Shown in pieces: positions 7,009-17,207 of a stretch of 17,207 nt of DNA. This DNA is from Anaerolineae bacterium (GTDB taxonomy: Bacteria; Chloroflexota; Anaerolineae; E26-bin7). The first letter of the stretch is position 1. Each line of letters begins with the position of its first letter. Below the pieces are notes generated by a model. That model ran no database searches. It was not told the DNA's origin and saw nothing but the letters and a program-made list of their open reading frames with translations. The stretch spans positions 1-17,207 of the forward strand of contig JAOZOT010000026.1 of the NCBI GenBank assembly GCA_029933115.1. Reading direction: 5' to 3'. The translations under genes were made by a program, and so were the position numbers.

Positions 7009-7254
7009 ATGGCAGACGAATACATCTTCAAAGTGCTCTTCGAGCGTGCTGACGACGGCGGTTACGTGGCCTCGGTGCCCATCCTGCCCAGTTGTTACGC
7101 CAGTGGGCCGACCCTAGAGACGACCCGCCAGCGGATTGTCGAGGCCATCCGCTGCTACTGTCTGAACCAGTTGGAACTGGGCGGGCCTATCCCGCAAAAG
7201 CGCACCGGCCTGCCGGTGATGGTGGACGAAGTCAAAGTACGCCTGGAAGTGTAA
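7009..7254 (+). CDS. HicB-like antitoxin-fold protein
   Basis: 81 residues from ATG 7009 (82 from the adjacent ATG 7006). AGGAGG at 6999-7004 lies only 1 nt before 7006 but 4 nt before 7009, so the second is preferred. The sequence (ADDGGYVASVPILPSCYASGPTLE, then RIVEAIRCYCLNQLELGGPIP) matches the partly degraded RNase-H-like fold of HicB-family antitoxins. There is no C-terminal DNA-binding extension and no HicA toxin gene (a short dsRBD-like protein) beside it. Its TAA overlaps the carA ATG by one base (TAATG), so translation of carA is likely coupled to it. It may be a solitary HicB-domain protein rather than part of a toxin-antitoxin pair. Its role in this operon is unknown; affecting carA expression is only a guess. 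Confidence 0.8.
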   Translation: MADEYIFKVLFERADDGGYVASVPILPSCYASGPTLETTRQRIVEAIRCYCLNQLELGGPIPQKRTGLPVMVDEVKVRLEV

Positions 7255-8382
7255 TGAAGGCAATTCTGGCTCTGGAGGATGGGACTATCTTCCACGGCCA
7301 CTCCTTCGGCGTGCCCGGAGAGCGGACGGGGGAGATTGTCTTCAACACCGGTATGACCGGCTACCAGGAGGTGTTGACCGACCCTTCCTATCGGGGGCAG
7401 ATGGTGGTCATGACCTACCCTCACATCGGCAACTACGGTGTGAACGCTGAGGACGCCGAAGCTGCCCGGCCCCATCTGGCGGCGCTGCTGGTGCGCGAGT
7501 ATTGTCCCCGACCCAGCAATTGGCGGGCGGAGATGGGATTGGGGCAGTTCCTGTGGACGCACGGCGTCATGGCGATGAGCGGGGTGGATACCCGCGCCCT
7601 GACCCGCCACATCCGCACCAGAGGGGCGATGAAGGCTATCGTTTCTACCGAGGACCTGGACCCAGCCTCACTGGTAGCCAAGGCCCGCGCCGCTCCCGAC
7701 ATCGCCGGGCGTGACCTGGTGCGGGAGGTCACCTGTACGGAGCCTTACGAGTGGACCGAGGGCACGCCAGAGATCTGGAACCGGACGCGGAGTACTGTCC
7801 GTCGCCCCTTTCACGTCGTCGTCTACGACTGCGGCGTCAAACGCAACATCCTGCGCTGTCTGGTGGATCAGGGTTGTCGGGTCACCGTCGTGCCCGCTTC
7901 TACGCCGGCCGCCGAGGTGCGTGCTCTGGCTCCCGACGGGTTGCTCCTCTCCAACGGCCCTGGCGACCCAGAGGGCGTGCCCTATCTCGTCGAGAGTGTG
8001 CGCGAGTTCCTGGCCCTTTGGAAACAGCCTGGGAAAGGAATCCCCATCTTTGGCATCTGCCTGGGCCATCAGGTGTTGGGGTTGGCCCTGGGCGGGCGCA
8101 CTTATAAACTCAAGTTTGGCCACCACGGGGGCAATCAGCCGGTCAAGGACTTGCGCAGCGGGCGGGTGCAGATCACTACTCAGAACCACAATTTCGCTGT
8201 GGACATCACCTCGTTGGACGAAAGCGAGGTAGAGTTGACCCACATCAACCTCAATGATAACACTGTGGAAGGAATGCGCCACCGGCGGCTGCCAGTCTTC
8301 AGCGTACAGTACCACCCCGAGGCTGCGCCCGGCCCGCACGATGCAGAGCACTTGTTCGGTAGTTTCGTGGAACTCATGGGAA

Positions 8383-8390
<8 letters not shown>
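7254..8390 (+). CDS. carA: Carbamoyl-phosphate synthase, small (glutaminase) subunit
   Basis: 378 residues, standard length. CarA hydrolyses glutamine and passes ammonia through a tunnel to CarB for carbamoyl phosphate, the precursor of pyrimidines and arginine. The N-terminal CarA-specific domain (residues 1-140) begins MKAILALEDGTIFHGHSFG and includes VFNTGMTGYQEVLTDPSY and YPHIGNYG. The class I amidotransferase domain (about 180-378) has the nucleophile in GICLGHQ (C269) and the rest of the triad in QYHPEA (H354, E356). LLSNGPGDP is also present. The start is ATG 7254, sharing one base with the HicB-like stop; the frame stays open further upstream, but that region overlaps the HicB-like gene and does not resemble CarA. 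The gene overlaps carB by 8 nt, so the three genes form one tightly coupled unit. Confidence 0.97.
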
Positions 8391-11658
<3,268 letters not shown>

Positions 11659-11682
11659 GGCGCCCATCCTGCTTCACCGTTT

Positions 11683-11710
11683 TTGACTTATCGGATTCTT
11701 GCGCTATAAT
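11683..11710 (+). promoter_or_regulatory. Sigma70-type promoter of the guaB-purSL-purQ genes
   Basis: TTGACT (11683-11688), a 16-nt spacer and a perfect TATAAT (11705-11710), 25 nt after the carB stop. The transcript should start near 11717, leaving a leader of about 160 nt before guaB. Confidence 0.75.
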
Positions 11711-11716
11711 TGAGGG

Positions 11717-11877
11717 TGTTTGGGGCGCTTTCAGCGCCCTTCCCCTGCTCAGCCTGGCGATTTATCGCCAAGCGGGAGGCGGTGACTGCCCTCGTAGACA
11801 GTTGCTCACAAAACTAAAGTGTTACCGCCCTCGTTTACAGACAGGCTTGCCCTGGGACGAAGCGAAAGGAGAAACCT
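11717..11877 (+). promoter_or_regulatory. Structured 5' leader of guaB with hairpins and a direct repeat
   Basis: A 7-bp hairpin GGGCGCT/AGCGCCC (11723-11739) sits at the 5' end. A second, TGGCGA/TCGCCA (11755-11770), extends with one mismatch to 11752-11773. GGCGGTGAC (11778-11786) can pair with GTTACCGCC (11821-11829), enclosing 34 nt. GCCCTCGTAGACAG (11788-11801) recurs as GCCCTCGTTTACAG (11827-11840), 12 of 14 identical, once inside the loop and once overlapping the closing arm. AAAGGAG precedes the guaB ATG. No terminator T-run is present, so any control would be at translation initiation or by protein binding. No known riboswitch class is recognised. Confidence 0.4.
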
Positions 11878-13353
11878 ATGTCGAAGCCGCTGCTCGACTT
11901 TCACGAGGCACTGACTTTTGACGACGTTCTCCTCACCCCCGGTTACTCCGAAGTCCTGCCCTCAGAAGTGGACCTCAAAGCGCACCTGGCCGGCCACCTC
12001 TGGCTCAACATCCCTGTTCTCTCAGCAGCTATGGATACCGTGACCGAGGCGCGGATGGCTATCGCCCTGGCGCGGGCCGGCGGCATCGGCGTAATCCACC
12101 GCAACATGAGCGTGGAAGCACAGGCCGCCGAGGTGGACAAGGTCAAGCGCTCCCAGTCTGGGATGATTGTGGACCCTATCACCCTGCCGCCCGATGCCAC
12201 CCTCCAACAGGCAGAAGAGATCATGGCTCGCTATCACATCTCTGGGGTGCCCATCGTCGAAGAAGACGGCCGGCTGGTCGGCATCCTCACCAACCGGGAC
12301 ATTCGCTTCGTCGAGGACTTCTCCCAAAAGGTTCGGGACCACATGACCTCCGATGGTCTGATTACGGCGCCACTGGGGACCACCCTGGAGGAAGCAAAGG
12401 CGATCCTGCAACGACACCGCATCGAGAAACTCCCGCTGATCAGCCAGGACGGCATCCTCAAGGGGTTAATCACCGTCAAAGACATCCAGAAAAAGATAGA
12501 CTATCCCCACGCGGCCACCGATGAACGAGGGGCGCTGCTGGTGGCAGCGGCCGTCGGCGTCGGGGAAGACCTGGAGGCCAGAGTGTCGGCCCTTGTCGAA
12601 GCCGGGGTGGATGCACTGGTGATAGACACCGCCCACGGCCATTCCAAAGGCGTGATAGAGGGGCTCAGACGAATCAAGGCCATCTGCCCAGAGCGGCCGG
12701 TCATCGCCGGCAACGTGGTCACAGCCGAGGGGAGCCGGGAGTTGATCGCTGCCGGCGCAGACGCCATCAAGGTCGGTATTGGCGCCGGCTCCATCTGTAC
12801 TACCAGGGTAATATCTGGAGCGGGCATGCCTCAGATCACAGCCATCGCCAACTGCGCTCAGGTGGCACGAGCGGCCGGCATCCCGCTCATCGCCGACGGT
12901 GGCATCAGATACTCCGGCGACATCGTCAAAGCTCTGGCGGCCGGAGCCGATACCGTCATGCTGGGCAGCCTGTTGGCCGGGCTCGACGAGGCTCCTGGTG
13001 AGATTGTGATCTACGAAGGGCGACGATTCAAGGACTATCGGGGCATGGGCTCGCTGGGAGCGATGCAGGGGCCCGGTCGCGACCGTTACCCCACCGGCCA
13101 AGCTGATGGCAAGTTGGTGCCCGAGGGCATTGAGGGCCTGGTGCCCTACAAGGGCCGGCTGCATGACTACGTTTACCAACTCATGGGTGGGCTGCGCGCC
13201 GGCATGGGCTATGTCGGTGCAGCCAATCTGGAGGAACTGCGAGAAAAGGCCCGCTTCGTCAAGGTCACCTACGCCGGCCTGATCGAGAGCCATCCTCACG
13301 ACGTTATCATCACCAAAGAGGCGCCCAATTATCAGACCCAGTCATCGCCGTGA
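11878..13353 (+). CDS. guaB: Inosine-5'-monophosphate dehydrogenase
   Basis: 491 residues, typical for bacterial IMPDH, which oxidises IMP to XMP with NAD and commits flux to GMP. The TIM-barrel start LTFDDVLLTPGYSEVLPSEVDL is characteristic. The CBS pair occupies about residues 95-205 (HISGVPIVEEDGRLVGILTNRDIR and HRIEKLPLISQDGILKGLITVKDI), which separates it from CBS-less GMP reductase. The catalytic loop is GIGAGSICTTR with C307, where most relatives have GIGPGS. IADGGIRYSGDIVKALAAGAD and YRGMGSLGAMQG bind IMP. The flap carries the catalytic Arg-Tyr dyad (R403-Y404). EGIEGLVPYKG has Leu where Arg is usual. AAAGGAG lies 6 nt before the ATG. purSL follows after 24 nt, so the two are co-transcribed. 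Confidence 0.96.
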   Translation: MSKPLLDFHEALTFDDVLLTPGYSEVLPSEVDLKAHLAGHLWLNIPVLSAAMDTVTEARMAIALARAGGIGVIHRNMSVEAQAAEVDKVKRSQSGMIVDPITLPPDATLQQAEEIMARYHISGVPIVEEDGRLVGILTNRDIRFVEDFSQKVRDHMTSDGLITAPLGTTLEEAKAILQRHRIEKLPLISQDGILKGLITVKDIQKKIDYPHAATDERGALLVAAAVGVGEDLEARVSALVEAGVDALVIDTAHGHSKGVIEGLRRIKAICPERPVIAGNVVTAEGSRELIAAGADAIKVGIGAGSICTTRVISGAGMPQITAIANCAQVARAAGIPLIADGGIRYSGDIVKALAAGADTVMLGSLLAGLDEAPGEIVIYEGRRFKDYRGMGSLGAMQGPGRDRYPTGQADGKLVPEGIEGLVPYKGRLHDYVYQLMGGLRAGMGYVGAANLEELREKARFVKVTYAGLIESHPHDVIITKEAPNYQTQSSP

Positions 13354-13377
13354 GCCGGTGAGGAACGAGCAGGGGAC

Positions 13378-16248
13378 ATGGACTATCGCGTTGAGGTCTT
13401 CTGGAAAGCAGAGTTGTCCGATGGTCGGGCAGAGCAACTCAAAAGTCAGGTCACCAATCTGGGCATCGCTCACCTCGAAAAAGTCTCCATCTCCGATCTC
13501 TACTTTCTGCGCGGAGAGGTCGGCCCCGGCGAGGTGGACCTTCTGTGCCGACACCTCCTGGCCGACCCGGTCGTCCAGGATTACACCTGGCAAAGGCTGG
13601 AGCAGGATCCGCCTGCGTCCCGGCCAGGCGAACTGGCTCTGGAGGTGGGTCTACGCCCGGGCATCACCGACAGCGTGGCCGACAGTCTGATCCGGGGAGC
13701 GAAAATCCTCGGCGTAACTCTCCATCAGGCGGCCACCGCCCGTCGCTACATTTTCTACGGCCAGTTGACCACTGCGGATCTGCAGCAGATTGCACGTGAG
13801 GTGTTGTGCAACGAGATCATCCACGTCTATAGCTTGCATCCCCTGAAGCCCCCCTTTGCCCCTCCTGCCGAGGCCAGCGACGTGGTGGAGACGGTGGCAT
13901 TGCGCGGCGCTTCCGACGAGGCCCTGGAGCACATCAGTGTCGCGCGGCTGCTGTCGCTCAACGTCGAGGAAATGAAGGCTATCCGGCGCTACTTTGCCGC
14001 TCTGGGCCGTGACCCCACCGACGTAGAATTGGAAACCCTCGCCCAGACGTGGTCGGAGCATTGTTCCCACAAGACTTTCCGGGCCATGATCACCTATCGG
14101 GGGCCAGAGGGCGAGACGGAGCAGATTGACGGCTTGCTGAAAAGCTACATCCGTGCCGCCACGGAAAGGCTGGCCCGCCCTTGGGTGCTCTCCGCCTTCG
14201 TGGACAACGCCGGCGTCATCGCTTTCGACGATCAGTACGAGCTCTCCTTCAAAGTGGAGACTCACAATCACCCCTCGGCCCTTGAGCCCTTCGGCGGGGC
14301 CAACACCGGTGTTGGCGGAGTGGTGCGGGACATCATCGGCGTCTCGGCCCGGCCTATCGCCAACACCGACGTGCTCTGCTTTGGGCCCCAGGACCTGCCT
14401 CCAGAGGCCGTGCCCCAGGGAGTGTTGCATCCCCGCCGTGTTTCGGCCGGGGTAATCGCCGGCATCGAAGACTATGGCAACAAAATGGGCATCCCCACGG
14501 TCAACGGGGCCATCCTCTATCACCCTGGCTACACCGGCAACCCACTGGTCTTCTGCGGGTGTGTCGGGCTGGCTCCACGGGGAAGCCACCCTCGGGAGCC
14601 TGCCCCCGGCGACTTGTGTGTGGTCATCGGCGGGCGGACAGGTCGTGACGGACTGCATGGAGCTACCTTCTCCTCGGCCGAACTTTACCACGACACCGGC
14701 GAGACGGCGGGCAGCGTGGTGCAAATTGGCAACCCCATCGTCGAAAAAGCTGTGCTGGATGTCGTACTCCAGGCCCGTGATGAAGGGCTCTACCACGCTA
14801 TCACCGACTGCGGCGCCGGCGGTCTCGCTTCTGCCGTGGGAGAGATGGGACAAAAGATCGGGGTGGAGGTGGATCTCTCCACCGTGCCTTTGAAGTATCC
14901 CGGTCTGAGACCGTGGGAGGTGTGGCTCTCAGAAGCTCAGGAACGGATGGTCCTGGCCGTCCCCCCCGAAAAGCTGGACCGGCTGAAGGAGATTTGTGCC
15001 GGCCGGGACGTCGAATTGACGGTCATTGGCCATTTCAGCGGTGACGAGCAACTCCGGCTTTGTCACGGTGTTCACATAGTAGGTGAGATAGCGATGGCCT
15101 TCCTGCACGGGGGGGCACCCCGCCTGCACCTCCAGGCGGAATGGCAGCCACCTCACTTCTCAGAGCCGGCGCTGGATTCGGGAAGCGATCTCACCGGAGA
15201 GTTGAAGCGGTTGCTCGCCTGGCCCGGCATCGCCAGCCAGGAGGCGGTCATCCGGCGCTACGACCACGAGGTACAGGGCGGGACTGTTATCAAACCCCTC
15301 GTCGGCCAAGACGGCGCCGGCCCATCGGACGCCGCCGTGCTGAAGCCTCTGGAAACGGGGGGCTGGAGAGGGTTGGCCGTCTCCTGTGGCATCAATCCTT
15401 TCTACGGCCTGATTGACCCCTACGCCATGGCCTGGGCCGTCGTGGACGAGGCTCTGCGCAATGCTGTGGCCGTCGGGGCCGACCCAGACCAGGTGGCCCT
15501 GCTGGATAACTTCTCGTGGGGCAACCCCTCGCTCCCCGACCGTCTGGGCGGGCTGGTCAGGGCCGCTCAGGGTTGCTACGACGCTGCCCTGTGCTACGGC
15601 GCCCCTTTCATCTCCGGCAAAGACAGCCTGAACAACGAGTTTGTGGACGCCGAGGGACGCAAAACTCCTATCCCGCCGACTCTTTTGATCTCAGCTCTGG
15701 CTATCGTGCCCGATATCCGCCAGGCGGTGACTATGGATTTCAAGGCCCCAGGCAGCTTGGTTTACCTCGTGGGAGAGACCCGGCCGGAGCTGGGTGGATC
15801 GGCTTACTACCGTTTGCATGGCGCGCTGGGCAACAGCGTCCCCCGCCCTGTACCCCGGTCCATCGAAACGATGCGTCGTCTGCACCAGGCCATGCAGGCT
15901 GGACTGCTGGCCGCCTGCCACGATTGCTCCGAGGGAGGGCTGGGGGTGGCCGTGGCGGAGATGGCTCTGGCCGGCGGACTGGGGGTCACTCTCGAACTGC
16001 GGGCTGCCCCGCGTTCGGCGGACCTTGACGGGGATGTCAGCCTGCTTTTCAGTGAATCGAGCGGGCGTTTCGTGGTTGAGGTGCGCCCTGAGAAGCAACG
16101 GGCCTTCGAGGAGTTGATGGCGGGGCTGCCCTGGGGCTGCCTGGGGAAAACTACCGGCGACGGCTTCTTTCGCCTTTGGGGGTTGAACGGCCGGCAGATT
16201 GTCCAGGCCAGGGTGGAGGAACTGAAATCGGCCTGGCGGGGTTCTTGA
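13378..16248 (+). CDS. purL: Phosphoribosylformylglycinamidine synthase, fused PurS-PurL
   Basis: 956 residues, longer than small PurL (about 740) and shorter than the single-chain gammaproteobacterial PurL (about 1300). Together with PurQ it converts FGAR, ATP and glutamine to FGAM, the fourth step of purine synthesis. Residues 1-75 (YRVEVFWKAELSDGRAEQL) and 86-152 (LALEVGLRPGITDSVADSL) each resemble a PurS unit, in tandem. The PurL part (about 165-956) has TWSEHCSHKTF with catalytic H228, the ATP-binding VETHNHPSALEPFGGANTG, DCGAGGLASAVGEMG, SGKDSLNNEF and HDCSEGGLGVAVAEMA, which gives two AIRS-type domain pairs. There is no glutaminase domain; that is purQ, 82 nt downstream. AGGGG lies close before the ATG. 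This matches the PurSL arrangement known from some bacteria. Confidence 0.95.
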   Translation: MDYRVEVFWKAELSDGRAEQLKSQVTNLGIAHLEKVSISDLYFLRGEVGPGEVDLLCRHLLADPVVQDYTWQRLEQDPPASRPGELALEVGLRPGITDSVADSLIRGAKILGVTLHQAATARRYIFYGQLTTADLQQIAREVLCNEIIHVYSLHPLKPPFAPPAEASDVVETVALRGASDEALEHISVARLLSLNVEEMKAIRRYFAALGRDPTDVELETLAQTWSEHCSHKTFRAMITYRGPEGETEQIDGLLKSYIRAATERLARPWVLSAFVDNAGVIAFDDQYELSFKVETHNHPSALEPFGGANTGVGGVVRDIIGVSARPIANTDVLCFGPQDLPPEAVPQGVLHPRRVSAGVIAGIEDYGNKMGIPTVNGAILYHPGYTGNPLVFCGCVGLAPRGSHPREPAPGDLCVVIGGRTGRDGLHGATFSSAELYHDTGETAGSVVQIGNPIVEKAVLDVVLQARDEGLYHAITDCGAGGLASAVGEMGQKIGVEVDLSTVPLKYPGLRPWEVWLSEAQERMVLAVPPEKLDRLKEICAGRDVELTVIGHFSGDEQLRLCHGVHIVGEIAMAFLHGGAPRLHLQAEWQPPHFSEPALDSGSDLTGELKRLLAWPGIASQEAVIRRYDHEVQGGTVIKPLVGQDGAGPSDAAVLKPLETGGWRGLAVSCGINPFYGLIDPYAMAWAVVDEALRNAVAVGADPDQVALLDNFSWGNPSLPDRLGGLVRAAQGCYDAALCYGAPFISGKDSLNNEFVDAEGRKTPIPPTLLISALAIVPDIRQAVTMDFKAPGSLVYLVGETRPELGGSAYYRLHGALGNSVPRPVPRSIETMRRLHQAMQAGLLAACHDCSEGGLGVAVAEMALAGGLGVTLELRAAPRSADLDGDVSLLFSESSGRFVVEVRPEKQRAFEELMAGLPWGCLGKTTGDGFFRLWGLNGRQIVQARVEELKSAWRGS

Positions 16249-16291
16249 GTGAGCACGAAAATCCACCACAAAGGTAGAGAGAAATTAAAAA

Positions 16292-16320
16292 GCTTTGTGT
16301 CTTGGTGTCTTCGTGGTTAA
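16292..16320 (-). repeat. CACNAAGR repeat, left copy (inverted), upstream of purQ
   Basis: On the minus strand it reads TTAAC then CACGAAGA, CACCAAGA, CACAAAGC: three imperfect 8-bp units. It matches the copy at 17155-17183 at 22 of 28 positions but in the opposite orientation. Its last two bases form part of the purQ Shine-Dalgarno sequence. Confidence 0.65.
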
Positions 16321-16324
16321 GGAG
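16319..16324 (+). promoter_or_regulatory. Ribosome binding site that fixes the purQ start
   Basis: AAGGAG ends 6 nt before GTG 16331. An overlapping ATG at 16329 is out of frame, so GTG is the start. The first two bases belong to the adjacent repeat. Confidence 0.75.
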
Positions 16325-16330
16325 ATTCAT

Positions 16331-17110
16331 GTGGCGAACCGGCCCAAGGTGCTGATCTTGCACGCCAGGGGCACCAATCGTGACCGGGAGGCGGCAGCAG
16401 CCTGCGAGTTGGCCGGCGGTGCGCCGGAGATTGTCCACGTCAATCAGTTGCGCGACGGCACCCGCCGGCTGGCCGACTACCAGATGCTGGTGTTGCCGGG
16501 TGGCTTTTCCTACGGCGACGACCTGGGTGCCGGCAAGCTGTGGTCGGTGGACATAGGCCACTTGCTGCGGGATGAGGTGACCGCCTTCGTCGCTTCGGGA
16601 AAGCCAGTGCTGGGTATCTGCAACGGATTCCAGGCGCTGGTGAAAAGTGGCTGGCTGCCCGGCCCACCAGAAGAAGGCGTCAAGGCTACCCTCACCTCGA
16701 ACGCTTCGGCTCGTTTCGAGTGCCGCTGGGTGTGGCTCAAGCCCGATGGACACAGCCCCTGCGTTTTCACGCGCGGGCTTGATGAACTGATCCATTGCCC
16801 GGTGGCTCACGGTGAGGGCCGCTTCGTGCCGGCCGATGCCGATACCCTGGCCTGGCTCCAGAAAAAGCGCCTGATCGCCGTCCGCTACGTCAAAGCCGAC
16901 GGCTCGCCGGCCGGCTATCCGGCCAACCCCAATGGCTCGCTGGCGGACATCGCCGGCATCTGCAACGAGCAGGGGAACGTCTTCGGTCTGATGCCTCACC
17001 CTGAGGACCACATCTGGCCACACCAGCACCCCCGCTGGACACGAGGGGAACGCGATGGGCTGGGGTTGGCCTTGTTCGAGAACGGCATCAAGTACGCAGC
17101 GGAACTATAG
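16331..17110 (+). CDS. purQ: Phosphoribosylformylglycinamidine synthase, glutaminase subunit
   Basis: 259 residues from GTG 16331, slightly longer than compact PurQ (about 225). It supplies ammonia from glutamine to the PurSL synthase upstream. The class I amidotransferase fold starts ANRPKVLILHARGTNRD and includes LPGGFSYGDDLGAGKLWS. The nucleophile is C97 in GICNGFQ, and H223 and E225 in MPHPED complete the triad. CPVAHGEGRF and the C-terminal HPRWTRGERDGLGLALFENG are typical of the subgroup that pairs with PurSL. The frame is open upstream to 16295, but that part is encoded by a repeat; the chosen GTG has a good AAGGAG. The gene is separated from purSL by 82 nt containing the repeat and is flanked on its far side by a second copy in the opposite orientation. 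Co-transcription with guaB-purSL is likely. Confidence 0.95.
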   Translation: MANRPKVLILHARGTNRDREAAAACELAGGAPEIVHVNQLRDGTRRLADYQMLVLPGGFSYGDDLGAGKLWSVDIGHLLRDEVTAFVASGKPVLGICNGFQALVKSGWLPGPPEEGVKATLTSNASARFECRWVWLKPDGHSPCVFTRGLDELIHCPVAHGEGRFVPADADTLAWLQKKRLIAVRYVKADGSPAGYPANPNGSLADIAGICNEQGNVFGLMPHPEDHIWPHQHPRWTRGERDGLGLALFENGIKYAAEL

Positions 17111-17156
17111 AAGCCGAGAGCATGGACGTTTGAGGCTTCTGCAACGCTCAATTTTT
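17109..17156 (+). terminator. Weak possible terminator after purQ
   Basis: AGAAGCC (17109-17115) can pair with GGCTTCT (17134-17140) across an 18-nt loop. The T-run TTTTT (17152-17156) is 11 nt further on, so this is a poor fit to an intrinsic terminator. Confidence 0.2.
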
Positions 17157-17183
17157 AACCACCAAGGCACAAAGGCTCCAAGG
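17155..17183 (+). repeat. CACNAAGR repeat, right copy, downstream of purQ
   Basis: TTAAC followed by units CACCAAGG (17160-17167), CACAAAGG (17168-17175) and CTCCAAGG (17176-17183). It is inverted relative to the copy at 16292-16320. The sequence up to 17207 may begin a facing half-element that runs past the window. Confidence 0.65.
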
Positions 17184-17207
17184 AAACAGGAACAAATTTG
17201 CACTCTT

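Noticed and set aside
7006..7254. Complete HicAB toxin-antitoxin module
   Set aside because: No HicA-like gene is on either side; the neighbours are the leader RNA and carA.
8254..8382. Longer carB reading frame starting at 8254
   Set aside because: It lies wholly within the carA coding region and is not CarB-like; ATG 8383 gives the standard N-terminus.
11723..11739. Hairpin GGGCGCT/AGCGCCC as a terminator for carB
   Set aside because: It lies downstream of the guaB promoter, at the start of its transcript, and is followed by a C-rich stretch, not a T-run.

Overview
The window is a GC-rich bacterial chromosome segment dominated by nucleotide-biosynthesis genes. The organism is most likely a member of the Chloroflexota (Anaerolineae-like). 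This is inferred from the fused PurS-PurL protein, the style of the sugar kinase and soluble histidine kinase, and the many small palindromic intergenic repeats. No rRNA or marker gene is present to prove it. I see no tRNA, rRNA, CRISPR array, phage gene or transposase gene.

Layout. Positions 1-3304 (minus strand) hold an apparent operon read right to left: two ABC-2 type permeases (3304-2180 and 2159-1041), then an atypical NAD-dependent epimerase/dehydratase that runs off the left edge. Its promoter (TTGACG, 17 nt, TACAAT) lies at 3527-3499. A 154-bp MITE-like element (3345-3498) with 14-bp perfect terminal inverted repeats and ATTGT target duplications sits just downstream of the -10 box, so the start of transcription should fall inside it. 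Positions 3635-6589 (plus) hold a promoter, a GTG-started FGGY sugar kinase (xylulokinase-like), and, directly abutting it, a soluble histidine kinase with an N-terminal cyclic-nucleotide-binding-like domain.

Positions 6586-7008 hold a strong promoter, a roughly 200-nt structured leader ending in a near-perfect intrinsic terminator, and three palindromic repeats. The leader has what looks like an antiterminator and an anti-antiterminator. The layout suggests attenuation control of the genes that follow: a small HicB-like gene, carA and carB, all overlapping (TAATG and an 8-nt overlap). They encode carbamoyl-phosphate synthase, which feeds pyrimidines and arginine. carB contains an in-frame palindromic repeat built of 7-bp units, adding about 19-20 residues between its two halves.

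Positions 11683-17110 hold a second promoter with a structured leader, guaB (IMP dehydrogenase), a fused purSL, and purQ. Together these make GMP from IMP and carry out the FGAM synthetase step of purine synthesis. purQ is bracketed by two oppositely oriented copies of a repeat made of 8-bp CACNAAGR units; the left copy abuts the purQ ribosome binding site.

Most notable observations: the repeat inside carB, the attenuator-like leader before carAB, the MITE inserted at a -10 box, and the HicB-like protein locked into the carAB operon.
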